Shown one piece after another: positions 42,597-51,248 of a stretch of DNA of 64,000 nt (positions within the stretch are counted from its first letter, which is position 1; the number at the start of each line of letters is the position of its first letter). Both the position numbers and the translations under genes were made by a program. The notes under the pieces are model-generated. The model saw only the letters and a program-made list of their open reading frames with translations. It was not told the DNA's origin and did no database searches. This DNA comes from Cupriavidus necator (GTDB lineage Bacteria; Pseudomonadota; Gammaproteobacteria; Burkholderiales; Burkholderiaceae). The DNA lies in assembly GCA_022041995.1 (NCBI GenBank), contig CP074390.1:1674001-1738000 (forward strand). Reading direction: 5' to 3'.

Positions 42597-43823
42597 ATGC
42601 CTGATATCCGTACCGGCGCCGCCGTACTGGCCTGCGCCACCTTGTTCGCGGCGACTGCTTCCGCAGCCGACCCGGCCCCCATCAGCGACGGCGTGGTCAA
42701 GATCGGTGTGCTGACTGACATGTCGTCCATCTTTTCCGACATCGGCGGCAAGGGCTCGGTGGTGGCCGCGCAGATGGCCGTGGATGATTTCGGCGGCAAG
42801 GTGCTGGGCGCCCCCATCCAGGTGGTCAGCGCCGACCACCAGAACAAGACCGATGTCGCCGCCACGCTGGCGCGCGGCTGGTTTGACAACCAGAAGGTCG
42901 ACGTGATCCAGGACGCGCTGCCGTCGTCGGTCGCGCTGGCGGTGTCCAACCTGGGCAAGCTCAAGCACAAGATCGTCATCGCCAGCGGGGCCGGCACCAC
43001 GCGCCTGAGCAATGAAGACTGCTCGCCCTACACCATCCAGTACTCGTACGACACCTATGCCTTTGCCGCCAACACGGTCAAGGCGCTGGCCCGGCGCGGC
43101 GACAACAGCTGGTACTTCCTGACGGTGGACTACGCGCTGGGCGCGTCGCTGGAGAAGGACGGCACCGAGGCCCTGTTTAGTGTCGGCGGCACCATGAGGG
43201 GCAAGGCGAAGCATCCGATCAATTCCGCCGACCTGTCGTCCTACCTGCTGCAGGGGCAGTCCTCGGGCGCGAAGGTGATCGGGCTGGCCAACGCCGGCGC
43301 CGACACGGTCAATGCGATCAAGACCGCCGCGGATTTCGGCATCAACACCGTGGGCAAGCAGAAGCTGGCCGGGCTGCACATGTTCATCAGCGACATCCAC
43401 AGCCTGGGGCTGCAAGCCGCGCAGGGCATGACGCTGACGACATCGTTCTACTGGGACCGCGACGACGCTACCCGAGCCTGGTCGCAACGCTTCTTCGAGA
43501 AGACGGGCCGCATGCCGACCCTGGTGCATGCCGGCGTGTACTCGTCGACCACGCACTACCTGAAGGCGATCCAGGCCGCGCGCAGCGACGACAGCGATGC
43601 CGTGCTGGCGCGCATGCGCGAGACCCCGGTCAATGACTTCTTCGCGAAGAACGGCACGATCCGCGCCGATGGCCTGATGGTGCACGACATGTACCTGGTC
43701 GAAGTGAAGCGGCCACAGGAATCGAAGCGTCCCTGGGACTACTACAAGATCAAGAGCGTGATCCCCGCGAGCGAAGCGTTTCGTCCGCTCAGCGCAAGCA
43801 CTTGCCCGCTGGTCAGGAAGTAA
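42597..43823 (+). CDS. Liv-type ABC transporter periplasmic receptor
   Basis: A 408-residue type I receptor with signal peptide MPDIRTGAAVLACATLFAATASA. Conserved parts: 'VVKIGVLTDMSSIFSDIGGKGSVVAAQMAVDDFGGKVLG', 'VSADHQNKTDVAATLARGWFD' and 'YFLTVDYALGASLEKDGTEALF'. It belongs to the LivK/Peripla_BP_6 group that binds amino acids, amides and aromatic acids. It is the receptor for the LivG-F-H-M set encoded downstream, separated only by the DUF2848 gene. The ligand is presumably the compound degraded by the upstream enzymes. Confidence 0.92.
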   Translation: MPDIRTGAAVLACATLFAATASAADPAPISDGVVKIGVLTDMSSIFSDIGGKGSVVAAQMAVDDFGGKVLGAPIQVVSADHQNKTDVAATLARGWFDNQKVDVIQDALPSSVALAVSNLGKLKHKIVIASGAGTTRLSNEDCSPYTIQYSYDTYAFAANTVKALARRGDNSWYFLTVDYALGASLEKDGTEALFSVGGTMRGKAKHPINSADLSSYLLQGQSSGAKVIGLANAGADTVNAIKTAADFGINTVGKQKLAGLHMFISDIHSLGLQAAQGMTLTTSFYWDRDDATRAWSQRFFEKTGRMPTLVHAGVYSSTTHYLKAIQAARSDDSDAVLARMRETPVNDFFAKNGTIRADGLMVHDMYLVEVKRPQESKRPWDYYKIKSVIPASEAFRPLSASTCPLVRK

Positions 43824-43890
43824 GCCCATATCCCTCACCGAGGCCGGCATTCCAGCCGGCGCTCCACCCCATTGCAGAGAGCAAGCGATC

Positions 43891-44580
43891 ATGAAGACCC
43901 TTACCTTTGATATCGACACCCGCCAGGGTAAATCGCAACGCACTGTCACCATCCACCAGCTCATCGTGGCGGGCTGGACCGGCCGCGACGTCGAAGCCAT
44001 GGAAGCCCACATCCGGGAACTGGAAGAGCTGGGCGTGAAGCGCCCACCCTACACCCCGGTGTTCTACCGCGTCGCTGCGCAACGCCTGGGGCCGGCGCCG
44101 GAAATCCAGGTCAGCGGCGGGGCCAGCAGTGGCGAAGCCGAGTTCCTGCTGGTCCGGGACGGCGATGAGATCCTGGTCGGCATTGCCTCGGACCATACCG
44201 ACCGCGAGGCCGAGACCTACGGCATCACCGTGTCCAAGCAGATGTGCGAGAAGCCCTGTGCCCCGGCGTTGTGGCGTCTCTGTGAGGTGGAAGGCCACTG
44301 GGACCGGCTGGTACTGCGCTCCTACGCCACCATCGACGGCGAACGCGTGCTGTACCAGGAGGGCCCGGTGACCGCCATGCGCTCTCCGGCCGACCTGCTG
44401 GAGCGCTTCAGCGGCCATGGCGGCGATTTTGGCGAAGGCTCGGCGATGCTGTGCGGCACGCTGCCCGCCATTGGCGGCATCCGCCCGGCCGAGCGCTTCG
44501 AGATCGAGCTGGAAGATCCGGTGCTGGGGCGCACGCTGCGCCACGCGTACGCGGTTGCGGCGCTGCCCGTCGCGGGCTGA
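43891..44580 (+). CDS. DUF2848 protein
   Basis: A 229-residue cytoplasmic protein typical of DUF2848: 'IHQLIVAGWTGRDVEAMEAHIRELEELGVKRPPYTPVFYRVA', 'VRDGDEILVGIASDHTDREAETYG' and 'SKQMCEKPCAPALWRL'. Some members resemble fumarylacetoacetase-like hydrolases. It is placed between the receptor and the ATPase of the same importer, which argues that it acts on the imported substrate or its product. Function unknown. Confidence 0.85.
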   Translation: MKTLTFDIDTRQGKSQRTVTIHQLIVAGWTGRDVEAMEAHIRELEELGVKRPPYTPVFYRVAAQRLGPAPEIQVSGGASSGEAEFLLVRDGDEILVGIASDHTDREAETYGITVSKQMCEKPCAPALWRLCEVEGHWDRLVLRSYATIDGERVLYQEGPVTAMRSPADLLERFSGHGGDFGEGSAMLCGTLPAIGGIRPAERFEIELEDPVLGRTLRHAYAVAALPVAG

Positions 44581-44629
44581 GCATGCCGCGCTATCCCAAC
44601 CGACAAGACAGCGCCACGGAGTCACGGCC

Positions 44630-45403
44630 ATGCACCACGACCTGATACTAGAGACCCGTAACCTCGGCAAGGCCTTCCGCGGCTTTACCGCGGTGAGCGA
44701 CGTCAGCCTGCGGGTGCGCCGCGGGTCGATCCATGCGTTGATCGGCCCCAACGGCGCCGGCAAGACGACCTGCTTCAACCTGCTCACCAAGTTCCTGGAG
44801 CCGACCACCGGCACCATCCTTTTCAACGGCATCGACATCACCCGTGAAAAGCCCGCGCAGATCGCGCGCCGCGGCGTGATCCGTTCGTTCCAGATCTCGG
44901 CGGTGTTCCCGCACCTGACGGTGATGGAGAACGTGCGCATCGGCCTGCAGCGCCAGCTCGGCACCGCGTACCAGTTCTGGCGCAGCGAGCGCTCGCTGGA
45001 CGTGCTCAACGACCGCGCCATGGAGCTGCTCGAGCAGGTGGGCCTGACCGAGTTCGCGCAGACGCTGACGGTGAACCTGCCGTACGGCCGCAAGCGCGCG
45101 CTGGAGATTGCCACCACGCTGGCGATGGAGCCCGAGCTGATGCTGCTCGACGAGCCCACGCAGGGCATGGGCCACGAAGACGTGGACCGCGTCACGCAGC
45201 TGATCAAGAAGGTCTCGGCGGGCCGCACCATCCTGATGGTGGAGCACAACATGAGCGTGGTCTCGTCGATCGCTGACAAGATCACCGTGCTGCAGCGCGG
45301 AGCGATCCTGGCCGAAGGCCCGTATGCGGAAGTCTCGAAGGACCCGCGCGTGATGGAGGCCTACATGGGCACCGCCGACGCGGAACTGCAGGGCGCGCAC
45401 TGA
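44630..45403 (+). CDS. LivG-like ABC transporter ATPase
   Basis: A 257-residue ATPase starting MHHDLILETRNLG at 44630. Walker A is GPNGAGKT, the Q-loop is SFQISAVFPHLTVMENV, the ABC signature is 'LPYGRKRALEIATTLA' and Walker B is 'LMLLDEPTQGM', with H in EHNMSVV. It pairs with the LivF-like ATPase 20 bp downstream to energise the importer. The signature motif is atypical (PYGRK instead of SGGQ/SYGEQ), as in several Liv members. Confidence 0.92.
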   Translation: MHHDLILETRNLGKAFRGFTAVSDVSLRVRRGSIHALIGPNGAGKTTCFNLLTKFLEPTTGTILFNGIDITREKPAQIARRGVIRSFQISAVFPHLTVMENVRIGLQRQLGTAYQFWRSERSLDVLNDRAMELLEQVGLTEFAQTLTVNLPYGRKRALEIATTLAMEPELMLLDEPTQGMGHEDVDRVTQLIKKVSAGRTILMVEHNMSVVSSIADKITVLQRGAILAEGPYAEVSKDPRVMEAYMGTADAELQGAH

Positions 45404-45423
45404 GACGGCCGGGGGAACAACAC

Positions 45424-46161
45424 ATGACTTCATTGAACACACCCGCCAACACACCCGCGCTCGAGCTCAAGGACCTGCACGCCTGGTACGGCGAATCGCA
45501 CATCCTGCATGGCGTGGACCTGACCGTGAACCGCGGCGAAGTGGTCACACTGCTGGGCCGCAACGGCGCCGGCCGCACCACCACGCTGCGCGCGATCATG
45601 GGGCTGACCGGCACGCGCAAGGGCTCGATCAAGGTCAATGGCCACGAGACCATCAGCCTGCCCACGCACAAGATCGCGCACTACGGCATTGGCTATTGCC
45701 CCGAAGAGCGGGCGATCTTCTCCAGCCTCTCATGCGAAGAGAACCTGATGCTGCCGCCGGTGCTCAAGGGCGCCGACACCAGCAAGGGCATGAGCGAGAC
45801 CGATATCTACGAGATGTTCCCGAACCTGAAGGAGCGCCGCCAGAGCCAGGGCACGCGTCTTTCCGGCGGCGAGCAGCAGATGCTGGCGGTCGGGCGCATC
45901 CTGCGCACCGGCGCCAACCTGCTGCTGCTCGACGAAATCTCGGAGGGGTTGGCACCGGTGATCGTGCAGGCGCTGGCGCGCATGATCCTGATGCTCAAGC
46001 AGAAGGGGTACACGGTGGTGATGGTGGAGCAGAACTTCCGCTTTGCCGCGCCGCTGGCGGACCGCTTCTACGTGATGGAGCACGGCAGCATCGTCGAGCG
46101 CTTCGCGGCCAATGCGCTGCAGGCCAGGATGCCGGTGCTGCATGAATTGCTGGGCGTATGA
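45424..46161 (+). CDS. LivF-like ABC transporter ATPase with Lys-to-Arg Walker A
   Basis: A 245-residue ATPase. Walker A reads GRNGAGRTT, so the usual Lys is Arg51. The signature is 'LSGGEQQMLAVGRIL', Walker B is 'LLLLDEISEGLAPVI' (Glu followed by Ile, not Pro) and the switch His position is 'MVEQNF' (Gln). These changes occur in the LivF branch of some amide/urea importers and may weaken ATP hydrolysis at one site. It overlaps no neighbour; the permease LivH-like gene starts 9 bp later. Confidence 0.92.
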   Translation: MTSLNTPANTPALELKDLHAWYGESHILHGVDLTVNRGEVVTLLGRNGAGRTTTLRAIMGLTGTRKGSIKVNGHETISLPTHKIAHYGIGYCPEERAIFSSLSCEENLMLPPVLKGADTSKGMSETDIYEMFPNLKERRQSQGTRLSGGEQQMLAVGRILRTGANLLLLDEISEGLAPVIVQALARMILMLKQKGYTVVMVEQNFRFAAPLADRFYVMEHGSIVERFAANALQARMPVLHELLGV

Positions 46162-46170
46162 GGAGCACCC

Positions 46171-47055
46171 ATGACCCTGTTTGAAATCCCGTTCCCGGCG
46201 CTGCTGTCGCAGTTGATGCTGGGGCTAGTCAACGGCGCCTTCTACGCCATGCTGAGCCTGGGCCTGGCGGTCATCTTCGGGCTGCTGAATGTCATCAACT
46301 TCGCGCACGGTGCGCTCTTCATGCTGGGCGCGGTGCTGGCGTGGGCCGGCATGGCCTATGCCGGGCTCAGCTACTGGGTGATGCTGCTCATATCGCCGCT
46401 GGTGGTGGCCGCGCTTGGCGTGGGGATCGAGAAGACCATGCTGCGCTGGGTCTACAAGCTCGACCATATCTACGGCCTGCTGCTGACGCTGGGCATCACG
46501 CTGGTGATCGAAGGCATCTTCCGCTCGGTCTATGGCGTGTCCGGGCTGCCCTATGCACCGCCCGAGGCACTGCAGGGCGCCTCCGACCTCGGCTTCATGC
46601 GCTTGCCCAATTACCGTGTGTGGGTGGTTGGGGCATCGCTGGCGGTCTGCCTGTCGACGTGGTATGTGATCGAGAAGACCAAGCTGGGCGCCTACCTGCG
46701 CGCCGGCACCGAGAACGCCAAGGTGGTCGAGGCGTTCGGCGTCAACGTGCCGCTGATGGTGACGCTGACCTATGGCTTCGGCGTGGCGCTGGCCGCGCTT
46801 GCCGGGGTGCTGGCGGCGCCCGTCATGCAGGTATCGCCGCTGATGGGACAGAACCTGATCATCGTCGTGTTCGCGGTGGTGGTGATCGGCGGCATGGGCT
46901 CGATCATGGGCGCGATCCTGACCGGCCTGGGGCTGGGCGTGATCGAAGGGCTGACCAAGGTGTTGTACCCGGAAGCATCTTCCACCGTTGTCTTCGTCAT
47001 CATGGTGGTGGTGCTGTTGTTGCGCCCGGCAGGGCTGTTCGGAAAGGAGAAGTGA
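46171..47055 (+). CDS. LivH-like ABC transporter permease
   Basis: A 294-residue permease with eight to nine membrane segments. Family motifs include 'LVNGAFYAMLSLGLAVIFGLLNVINFAHGALFMLGA' near the N-terminus and 'RAGTENAKVVEAFGVNV' in the cytoplasmic coupling loop. It forms half of the channel with the LivM-like protein, whose ATG overlaps its TGA at 47053-47057. Confidence 0.92.
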   Translation: MTLFEIPFPALLSQLMLGLVNGAFYAMLSLGLAVIFGLLNVINFAHGALFMLGAVLAWAGMAYAGLSYWVMLLISPLVVAALGVGIEKTMLRWVYKLDHIYGLLLTLGITLVIEGIFRSVYGVSGLPYAPPEALQGASDLGFMRLPNYRVWVVGASLAVCLSTWYVIEKTKLGAYLRAGTENAKVVEAFGVNVPLMVTLTYGFGVALAALAGVLAAPVMQVSPLMGQNLIIVVFAVVVIGGMGSIMGAILTGLGLGVIEGLTKVLYPEASSTVVFVIMVVVLLLRPAGLFGKEK

Positions 47056-48071
47056 TGAGCGGACAATCTATCGCCGCAATTGGCATGCGGCAGCAGCAGA
47101 TGGCGGGGCGCTTGCCCAAGCAGGTTCTGTACGGCGTGGTGCTGGCGTGCCTGCTGGCTGCGCCGCTGGTCGGTGCGTATCCGGTGTTCGTGCTCAAGAT
47201 GCTGTGCTTCGCGATGTTCGCGTGCGCCTTCAACCTTCTGATCGGCTATACCGGGCTGCTGTCGTTCGGCCATGCGGCCTTCTTCGGCGGCGCTGGCTAC
47301 GCCGCCGGCCATGCGATGAAGGTCTGGGGCGTGACCCCGGAGATCGGCCTGATCCTGGGCACCGGCACGGGCGCGCTGATCGGCTATGTGGTGGGTTCGC
47401 TGGCCATCCGCCGGCAGGGCATCTACTTCTCGATGATCACGCTGGCGCTGGCGCAGATGCTGTTCTTTATCTGCCTGCAGGCGCTGTTCACCGGCGGCGA
47501 GGACGGCCTGCAGGGCATCCCGCGCGGCAAGCTGTTCGGGGTGCTGCCGCTGTCGGACGACCTGACGCTGTACTACGTGGCGCTGGCGATCATCGTGGCG
47601 GCCTTCGCGCTGATCGTGCGCACGGTGCATTCGCCGTTCGGCCAGATCCTGAAGGCGATCAAGGAGAACGAGCCGCGCGCGGTGTCGCTGGGCTACGACG
47701 TGGACCGCTTCAAGCTGACCGCCTTCGTGCTGTCGGCGGCGCTGTCGGGGCTGGCCGGTTCGGTCAAGGCGCTGGTGCTGGGCTTCGAGACGCTGAGCGA
47801 CGTGCACTGGTCGATGTCCGGCATGGTTATCCTGATGACGCTGCTGGGCGGACTGGGCACACTCACCGGCCCGATCGTCGGCGCCTTGGTGGTGGTGGCA
47901 CTGGAGAACAAGCTCGGCGAGCTGGGCGGCTACCTCGGGGCGGTGACGGGCATCCAGTGGTTCAACGGGCTCGGTGAAACCGTGTCGATGGTGACCGGCA
48001 TCATTTTCATCGTGTGCGTGCTGACGTTTCGCAAGGGGATTGTAGGCAGTCTGGGGCGGCGCCCTGGGTGA
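47055..48071 (+). CDS. LivM-like ABC transporter permease
   Basis: A 338-residue permease with about nine membrane segments. Motifs: 'FNLLIGYTGLLSFGHAAFFGGAGYAAGHAM', 'RRQGIYFSMITLALAQMLFF' and the coupling loop 'FGQILKAIKENEPRAVSLGYDV'. It completes the Liv-type importer (receptor, two ATPases, two permeases) of the monooxygenase operon. It is the last gene before a hairpin at 48098. Confidence 0.92.
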   Translation: MSGQSIAAIGMRQQQMAGRLPKQVLYGVVLACLLAAPLVGAYPVFVLKMLCFAMFACAFNLLIGYTGLLSFGHAAFFGGAGYAAGHAMKVWGVTPEIGLILGTGTGALIGYVVGSLAIRRQGIYFSMITLALAQMLFFICLQALFTGGEDGLQGIPRGKLFGVLPLSDDLTLYYVALAIIVAAFALIVRTVHSPFGQILKAIKENEPRAVSLGYDVDRFKLTAFVLSAALSGLAGSVKALVLGFETLSDVHWSMSGMVILMTLLGGLGTLTGPIVGALVVVALENKLGELGGYLGAVTGIQWFNGLGETVSMVTGIIFIVCVLTFRKGIVGSLGRRPG

Positions 48072-48097
48072 GGGGAAAATCGTCCACGCAAACTGGC

Positions 48098-48112
48098 GAG
48101 CCGCTTCGGCTC
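48098..48112 (+). terminator. Weak hairpin after the importer operon
   Basis: GAGCCG-CTT-CGGCTC forms a perfect 6-3-6 hairpin 27 bp after the last permease stop. No T-tract follows, so intrinsic termination would be weak; it could instead be an mRNA-stabilising end. Confidence 0.3.
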
Positions 48113-48314
48113 CACATGCGGATGGAGGGTGCTGCGTGGCTACGCGCACTATGAGACGCGGACATCTACCGAAGACTGCCGATTGGCAGCACGCTCTTAT
48201 CCCTTGCCGCGGCGCCATACTTGATCGTTCGGACCATCTGGCGCTGTCTGCGTCAACCGGAGCGTTGGTCAGGCGGTTGACTTAGGGGGAAAGTGCTTGC
48301 AGACCCGTCAGGCC

Positions 48315-48776
48315 TCATACCCATCTGCGTACCCTCCCTTTGTAAGCCTCGTACTCTGCCCCAAATAGAGACGCCAACACACGTTCTTCCGGAATGATTT
48401 GGAACCGAGTGATGTAAAGCACGTACACGACAACCCATAGGACAGCGAGCGGATTCGCCAGAAACACTGCCCACGCCAACAGGGTAAGCAAGAGCCCGAC
48501 ATACATGGGGTTGCGCGTATAGCGATACACGCCTTGGATGACCAACGAGGACGCCAAGCTTGCCTTAACCGGGTTCACGGTGGTCTTGGCGCGCCGAAAT
48601 GCAACCATTCCGGCGATGCTGATGCCTTGGCCGACGCACACCAAAACGACGGCGCAGAGCACGCGGGCCGGATAGGGAATCTGCACAAGGCCCGCGACGG
48701 CTGGCGTCAGCCACATAAGAAGCGCCAGGACAAGCGCCACGATGGGGGGAGGAACCTTCAGTTCAAGCACGCTCAT
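48315..48776 (-). CDS. Isoprenylcysteine methyltransferase-like membrane protein
   Basis: A 153-residue protein with four to five helices: 'IVALVLALLMWLTPAVAGLV', 'VLCAVVLVCVGQGISIAGMVAF', 'GLLLTLLAWAVFLANPLAVLWVVVYVLYIT'. The methyltransferase signature 'GVYRYTRNPMYVGL' and the C-terminal 'IIPEERVLASLFGAEYEAYKGRVRRWV' place it with bacterial ICMT/PEMT-like proteins (methylation of small lipids or amines with SAM). The substrate is unknown. It lies about 140 bp downstream of the flavoprotein gene on the same strand. Confidence 0.85.
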   Translation of the reverse strand: MSVLELKVPPPIVALVLALLMWLTPAVAGLVQIPYPARVLCAVVLVCVGQGISIAGMVAFRRAKTTVNPVKASLASSLVIQGVYRYTRNPMYVGLLLTLLAWAVFLANPLAVLWVVVYVLYITRFQIIPEERVLASLFGAEYEAYKGRVRRWV

Positions 48777-48917
48777 ATCACTCCATGATGAGGCCTAGCC
48801 CCCGGCATGACCCGCCACGCACACACCTGATTAGCGGCAAGTCTTGCGGATCGCGCCCTCGCCGGGATCGCCCTTCTGGCAATAGCCCGCGGCAACCGGA
48901 GAAGGGAATCTATGCCC

Positions 48918-49811
48918 TCAAGCCAGCATCGATTGCTGGGCGAAGATACCCGCCATCGCGCCCTGCGATGATGCCAGGGTGACCGAGGGCAAGAAGGACG
49001 TGGCGAGGTCGCCGGCGGCGTAGATGCCAGGCATGCTGGTTTGGCGGCGCTCGTCGACCTTGAGGGCGATGCCGACGGGCGTATCCACCGTGGCGAGGCC
49101 CAGTGATTCATGCAGGCTTGCGGACGGCTTGTTGCGCGGATGGGCGAATAGGATGTCGACCGCGATATTGCGGCGGGTGTCGAGATTGACGGTGGTGATA
49201 TGGCCCTTGTGATGGGCGATCTCGATGATCCGGCCATCGACGACAGGTATGTTGCGGCGCGCCAGATCGGCCTGGATATCGGGCGGAATGTCGTGACCAT
49301 CGGCGAAGACAGTCAACTTGTCGGTCCAATCGTGGAACAGCCTGACAGACTGGTGCGACTGCGGGCCGGACCAGACGAGGCCCCAATGCTGGCCGGCGAC
49401 TTCAAAGCCGTCGCAATAGGGGCAGGGCACGATGGACGTGCCCCAGCTTTCCGCAAAGCCCGGAACGTCAGGCATCTGGTCGGCGACGCCATAGCTCAGG
49501 ATCAGGCGGCGCGCCCCAAGGCTTTCGCCATCGCCAGTGAGGACGGAGAAATGGTCGATGGCGCCGGAGACGCTGTCGGCCCGGGCACTGACCAGCCTGA
49601 TCGTGGGATAACGCGCCAGCTGCTGCCGCGCCTCTGCCAGGATGTCCAGCGGTGGCTTGTGATCGTGTCCGAGCAGGCCATGCGAGTGGCCGGCGAAGCG
49701 ATTGCGCGGCAGGCCGGTATCGAGAACGGTGACCTTGCGGCGGGCACGGCCGAGCTGCAGGGCAGCGGCGAGGCCGGCGAAGCTGCCGCCGATGATGATG
49801 ACGTCATTCAT
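48918..49811 (-). CDS. Thioredoxin-reductase-like FAD/NAD(P) oxidoreductase
   Basis: A 297-residue flavoprotein. The FAD motif is GGSFAGLAAA (8-17), the redox pair is C130-P-Y-C133, and the C-terminal FAD motif is 'GIYAAGDLATSFLPSVTLASSQGAMAG'. Typical TrxB has CATC, so this belongs to the TrxB-like branch that often acts with non-thioredoxin partners. No thioredoxin gene is adjacent. A degenerate copy of the TetR-type palindrome (49952-49966) lies upstream, so the TetR protein encoded divergently may control it. Confidence 0.88.
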   Translation of the reverse strand: MNDVIIIGGSFAGLAAALQLGRARRKVTVLDTGLPRNRFAGHSHGLLGHDHKPPLDILAEARQQLARYPTIRLVSARADSVSGAIDHFSVLTGDGESLGARRLILSYGVADQMPDVPGFAESWGTSIVPCPYCDGFEVAGQHWGLVWSGPQSHQSVRLFHDWTDKLTVFADGHDIPPDIQADLARRNIPVVDGRIIEIAHHKGHITTVNLDTRRNIAVDILFAHPRNKPSASLHESLGLATVDTPVGIALKVDERRQTSMPGIYAAGDLATSFLPSVTLASSQGAMAGIFAQQSMLA

Positions 49812-49951
49812 GGTGATGGGCTCCGTGTTGTGGATGGAGGGGATGGGCTGGGCCTGGCGCGCAATATCGTCCAGCGTTACGCGCTCGAGACGGGCAGCGG
49901 GGCCGGCCCGCGGCTGCGCCAGGAGGAGGAAGTCATGGGTCGATTGATTAT

Positions 49952-49966
49952 TGGACTACGAGTATA
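49952..49966. promoter_or_regulatory. Degenerate TetR-type site before the flavoprotein gene
   Basis: TGGACT-ACG-AGTATA matches the left half and first bases of the right half of the perfect palindrome at 50238-50252, with the same 3-bp spacer. It lies about 140 bp upstream of the flavoprotein start. Confidence 0.35.
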
Positions 49967-50023
49967 GTAATACTAGGCTGAAATAGTAAACTGTCAAGTA
50001 CAATTAATATTCCACAGTCCGCC

Positions 50024-50150
50024 ATGCTTGATGGCCCACTGCTGCCGCTGCTCGCGACTCGCCCTGCCCACCGTTGGGGGTGATGTTCCTCGTAACCCTG
50101 CTCAGCGCGGCGGAGATCTATTTCGTGAGTTCGCTCGGCACGGACGCGAT
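50024..50150 (+). pseudogene. MATE-family exporter, N-terminal fragment with frameshifts
   Basis: From the ATG at 50024 the pieces 'MLDGPLLPLLA', 'RLALPTVG' and 'VMFLVTLLSAAEIYFVSSLGTDAIAA' occur in successive frames. Together they look like the first ~55 residues of a MATE efflux protein. The sequence then breaks off. Shifts occur near 50,055 and in the G-run at 50076-50080. Confidence 0.5.
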
Positions 50151-50210
50151 CGCCGCGGGTGGTGCCCGCCACCCCTGCTGCGAGGTCCAGTCGATCGTCT
50201 GTTGCGTCAT
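50118..50210 (-). pseudogene. Truncated gene start facing the TetR gene
   Basis: GAGGAG precedes an ATG at 50210 that opens MTQQTIDWTSQQGWRAP and then stops at 50118. The first ~16 residues look like a genuine N-terminus cut off by joining to the MATE fragment. The perfect TetR palindrome lies between it and tetR, so this may be the original target gene. I cannot name the protein. Confidence 0.35.
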
Positions 50211-50237
50211 GGGGCTCCTCGGGTCGCCGTCAGTTAC

Positions 50238-50273
50238 TGGACTGCAAGTCCAATAATGTGCGTGCGCTATAAT
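50238..50273 (+). promoter_or_regulatory. TetR operator overlapping the tetR promoter
   Basis: TGGACT-GCA-AGTCCA (50238-50252) is a perfect 6-3-6 palindrome. It is followed by a consensus TATAAT (50268-50273), so the palindrome covers the -35 position. This is a typical self-repression layout for the TetR gene at 50301. Confidence 0.6.
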
Positions 50274-50300
50274 GAACTCTCAAATCCACTAAATCTGCCC

Positions 50301-50942
50301 ATGGCCCGCCCCCCAGCTCCCGCTCCCAAGCCCCAACGCGGGCGGCCACGCGATCCCGAGCGCGTGCGGCGCATCCTGGAAGCGGCGCAAAGGCACTTCA
50401 ACGAGCATGGCCTGGAGCGTGCCAGCGTGGATGCCATCGCCGCGGACGCCGGTGTGTCCAAGATGACCGTGTACAGCAACTTCGGCTCCAAGGAGAGGCT
50501 GTTCCAGGCGGTCGTGCGCGACAGGTCGGCGACGGTGGTGGCTGGCGTCCCGGGCGCCGGGGCGCTGGACCCGGACCAGCCGGAGAAGGCGCTGCTGGCG
50601 ATCGGCGCCCGGTTTCTCGCACTGGCGCGCGGGGACGACGCCCTGGGCGCGTTGCGCTCTGTCTACGGCGTCGCGGGGGCGCAGCCGGAAGCCTGCCGTG
50701 CGTTCTACAAGGACGGCCCGGAGCGTGTGAACGGCGAGCTGGCTGCATACCTGCGCCGTGCCGACTCGGCGGGCACGCTGAAGGTGCGGAACCCGCTTCA
50801 GGCAGCGGACCTGTTCCTGTCGATGTTCCTGGGCTCCGGGCACATCCGCGGACTGCTGAAGCTCGAGATGCCGGATACCCGGGAAAACAGGGCTCTTCTG
50901 CGCGAGGCCGTACGGGTCTTCCTGGCGGCCTACGGCGCGTAG
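50301..50942 (+). CDS. TetR-family transcriptional regulator
   Basis: A 213-residue TetR protein. The HTH is in 'RVRRILEAAQRHFNEHGLERASVDAIAADAGVSKMTVYSNFGSKERLFQAVV'. The C-terminal domain resembles the TetR_C_33-type (AefR-like) ligand domain ('FLALARGDDALGALRSVYGVAGAQPEACRAFYKDGPERV'). A basic, Pro-rich N-terminus (MARPPAPAPKPQRGRPRDPE) precedes it. It probably represses itself and formerly a divergent gene whose start survives only as a stub. Confidence 0.88.
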   Translation: MARPPAPAPKPQRGRPRDPERVRRILEAAQRHFNEHGLERASVDAIAADAGVSKMTVYSNFGSKERLFQAVVRDRSATVVAGVPGAGALDPDQPEKALLAIGARFLALARGDDALGALRSVYGVAGAQPEACRAFYKDGPERVNGELAAYLRRADSAGTLKVRNPLQAADLFLSMFLGSGHIRGLLKLEMPDTRENRALLREAVRVFLAAYGA

Positions 50943-51248
50943 GCTCCACAATGCGGCCTGAGGTCGCGAGCACGCGGCGGGAAGCGAAGATCTCTGCATG
51001 TGCGCGGCTGACCTCTCGATGGCGGGCGGCCTGCTGGTGCTCGCGGTGCACGCCGGGCTTTCGCCGCAGCGGGCATCACGTCCGTCTGCGTGAAGACGCG
51101 GCCGGGCGGGCTCCACCGCGCGCGTGTACTGGCGCCGAATGATCGGGCGGCACCAACGCGCCGCCTTGTTTTGATAGGGCTAGACGTGCAGCTGCCCGGC
51201 TATGGATTACGCCGGCGTTTCGCCGGCGGCTCTGGATTGTCGGAGCGG
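50943..51248. other. Intergenic region, no convincing gene
   Basis: About 300 bp between tetR and the insertion sequence. Short frames on the plus strand lack Shine-Dalgarno sequences and recognisable motifs. I see nothing definite. Confidence 0.35.

Noticed and set aside
46770..48218. 482-codon minus-strand frame
   Set aside because: Antisense to the LivH/LivM-like permeases; Gln/His/Arg-rich shadow.
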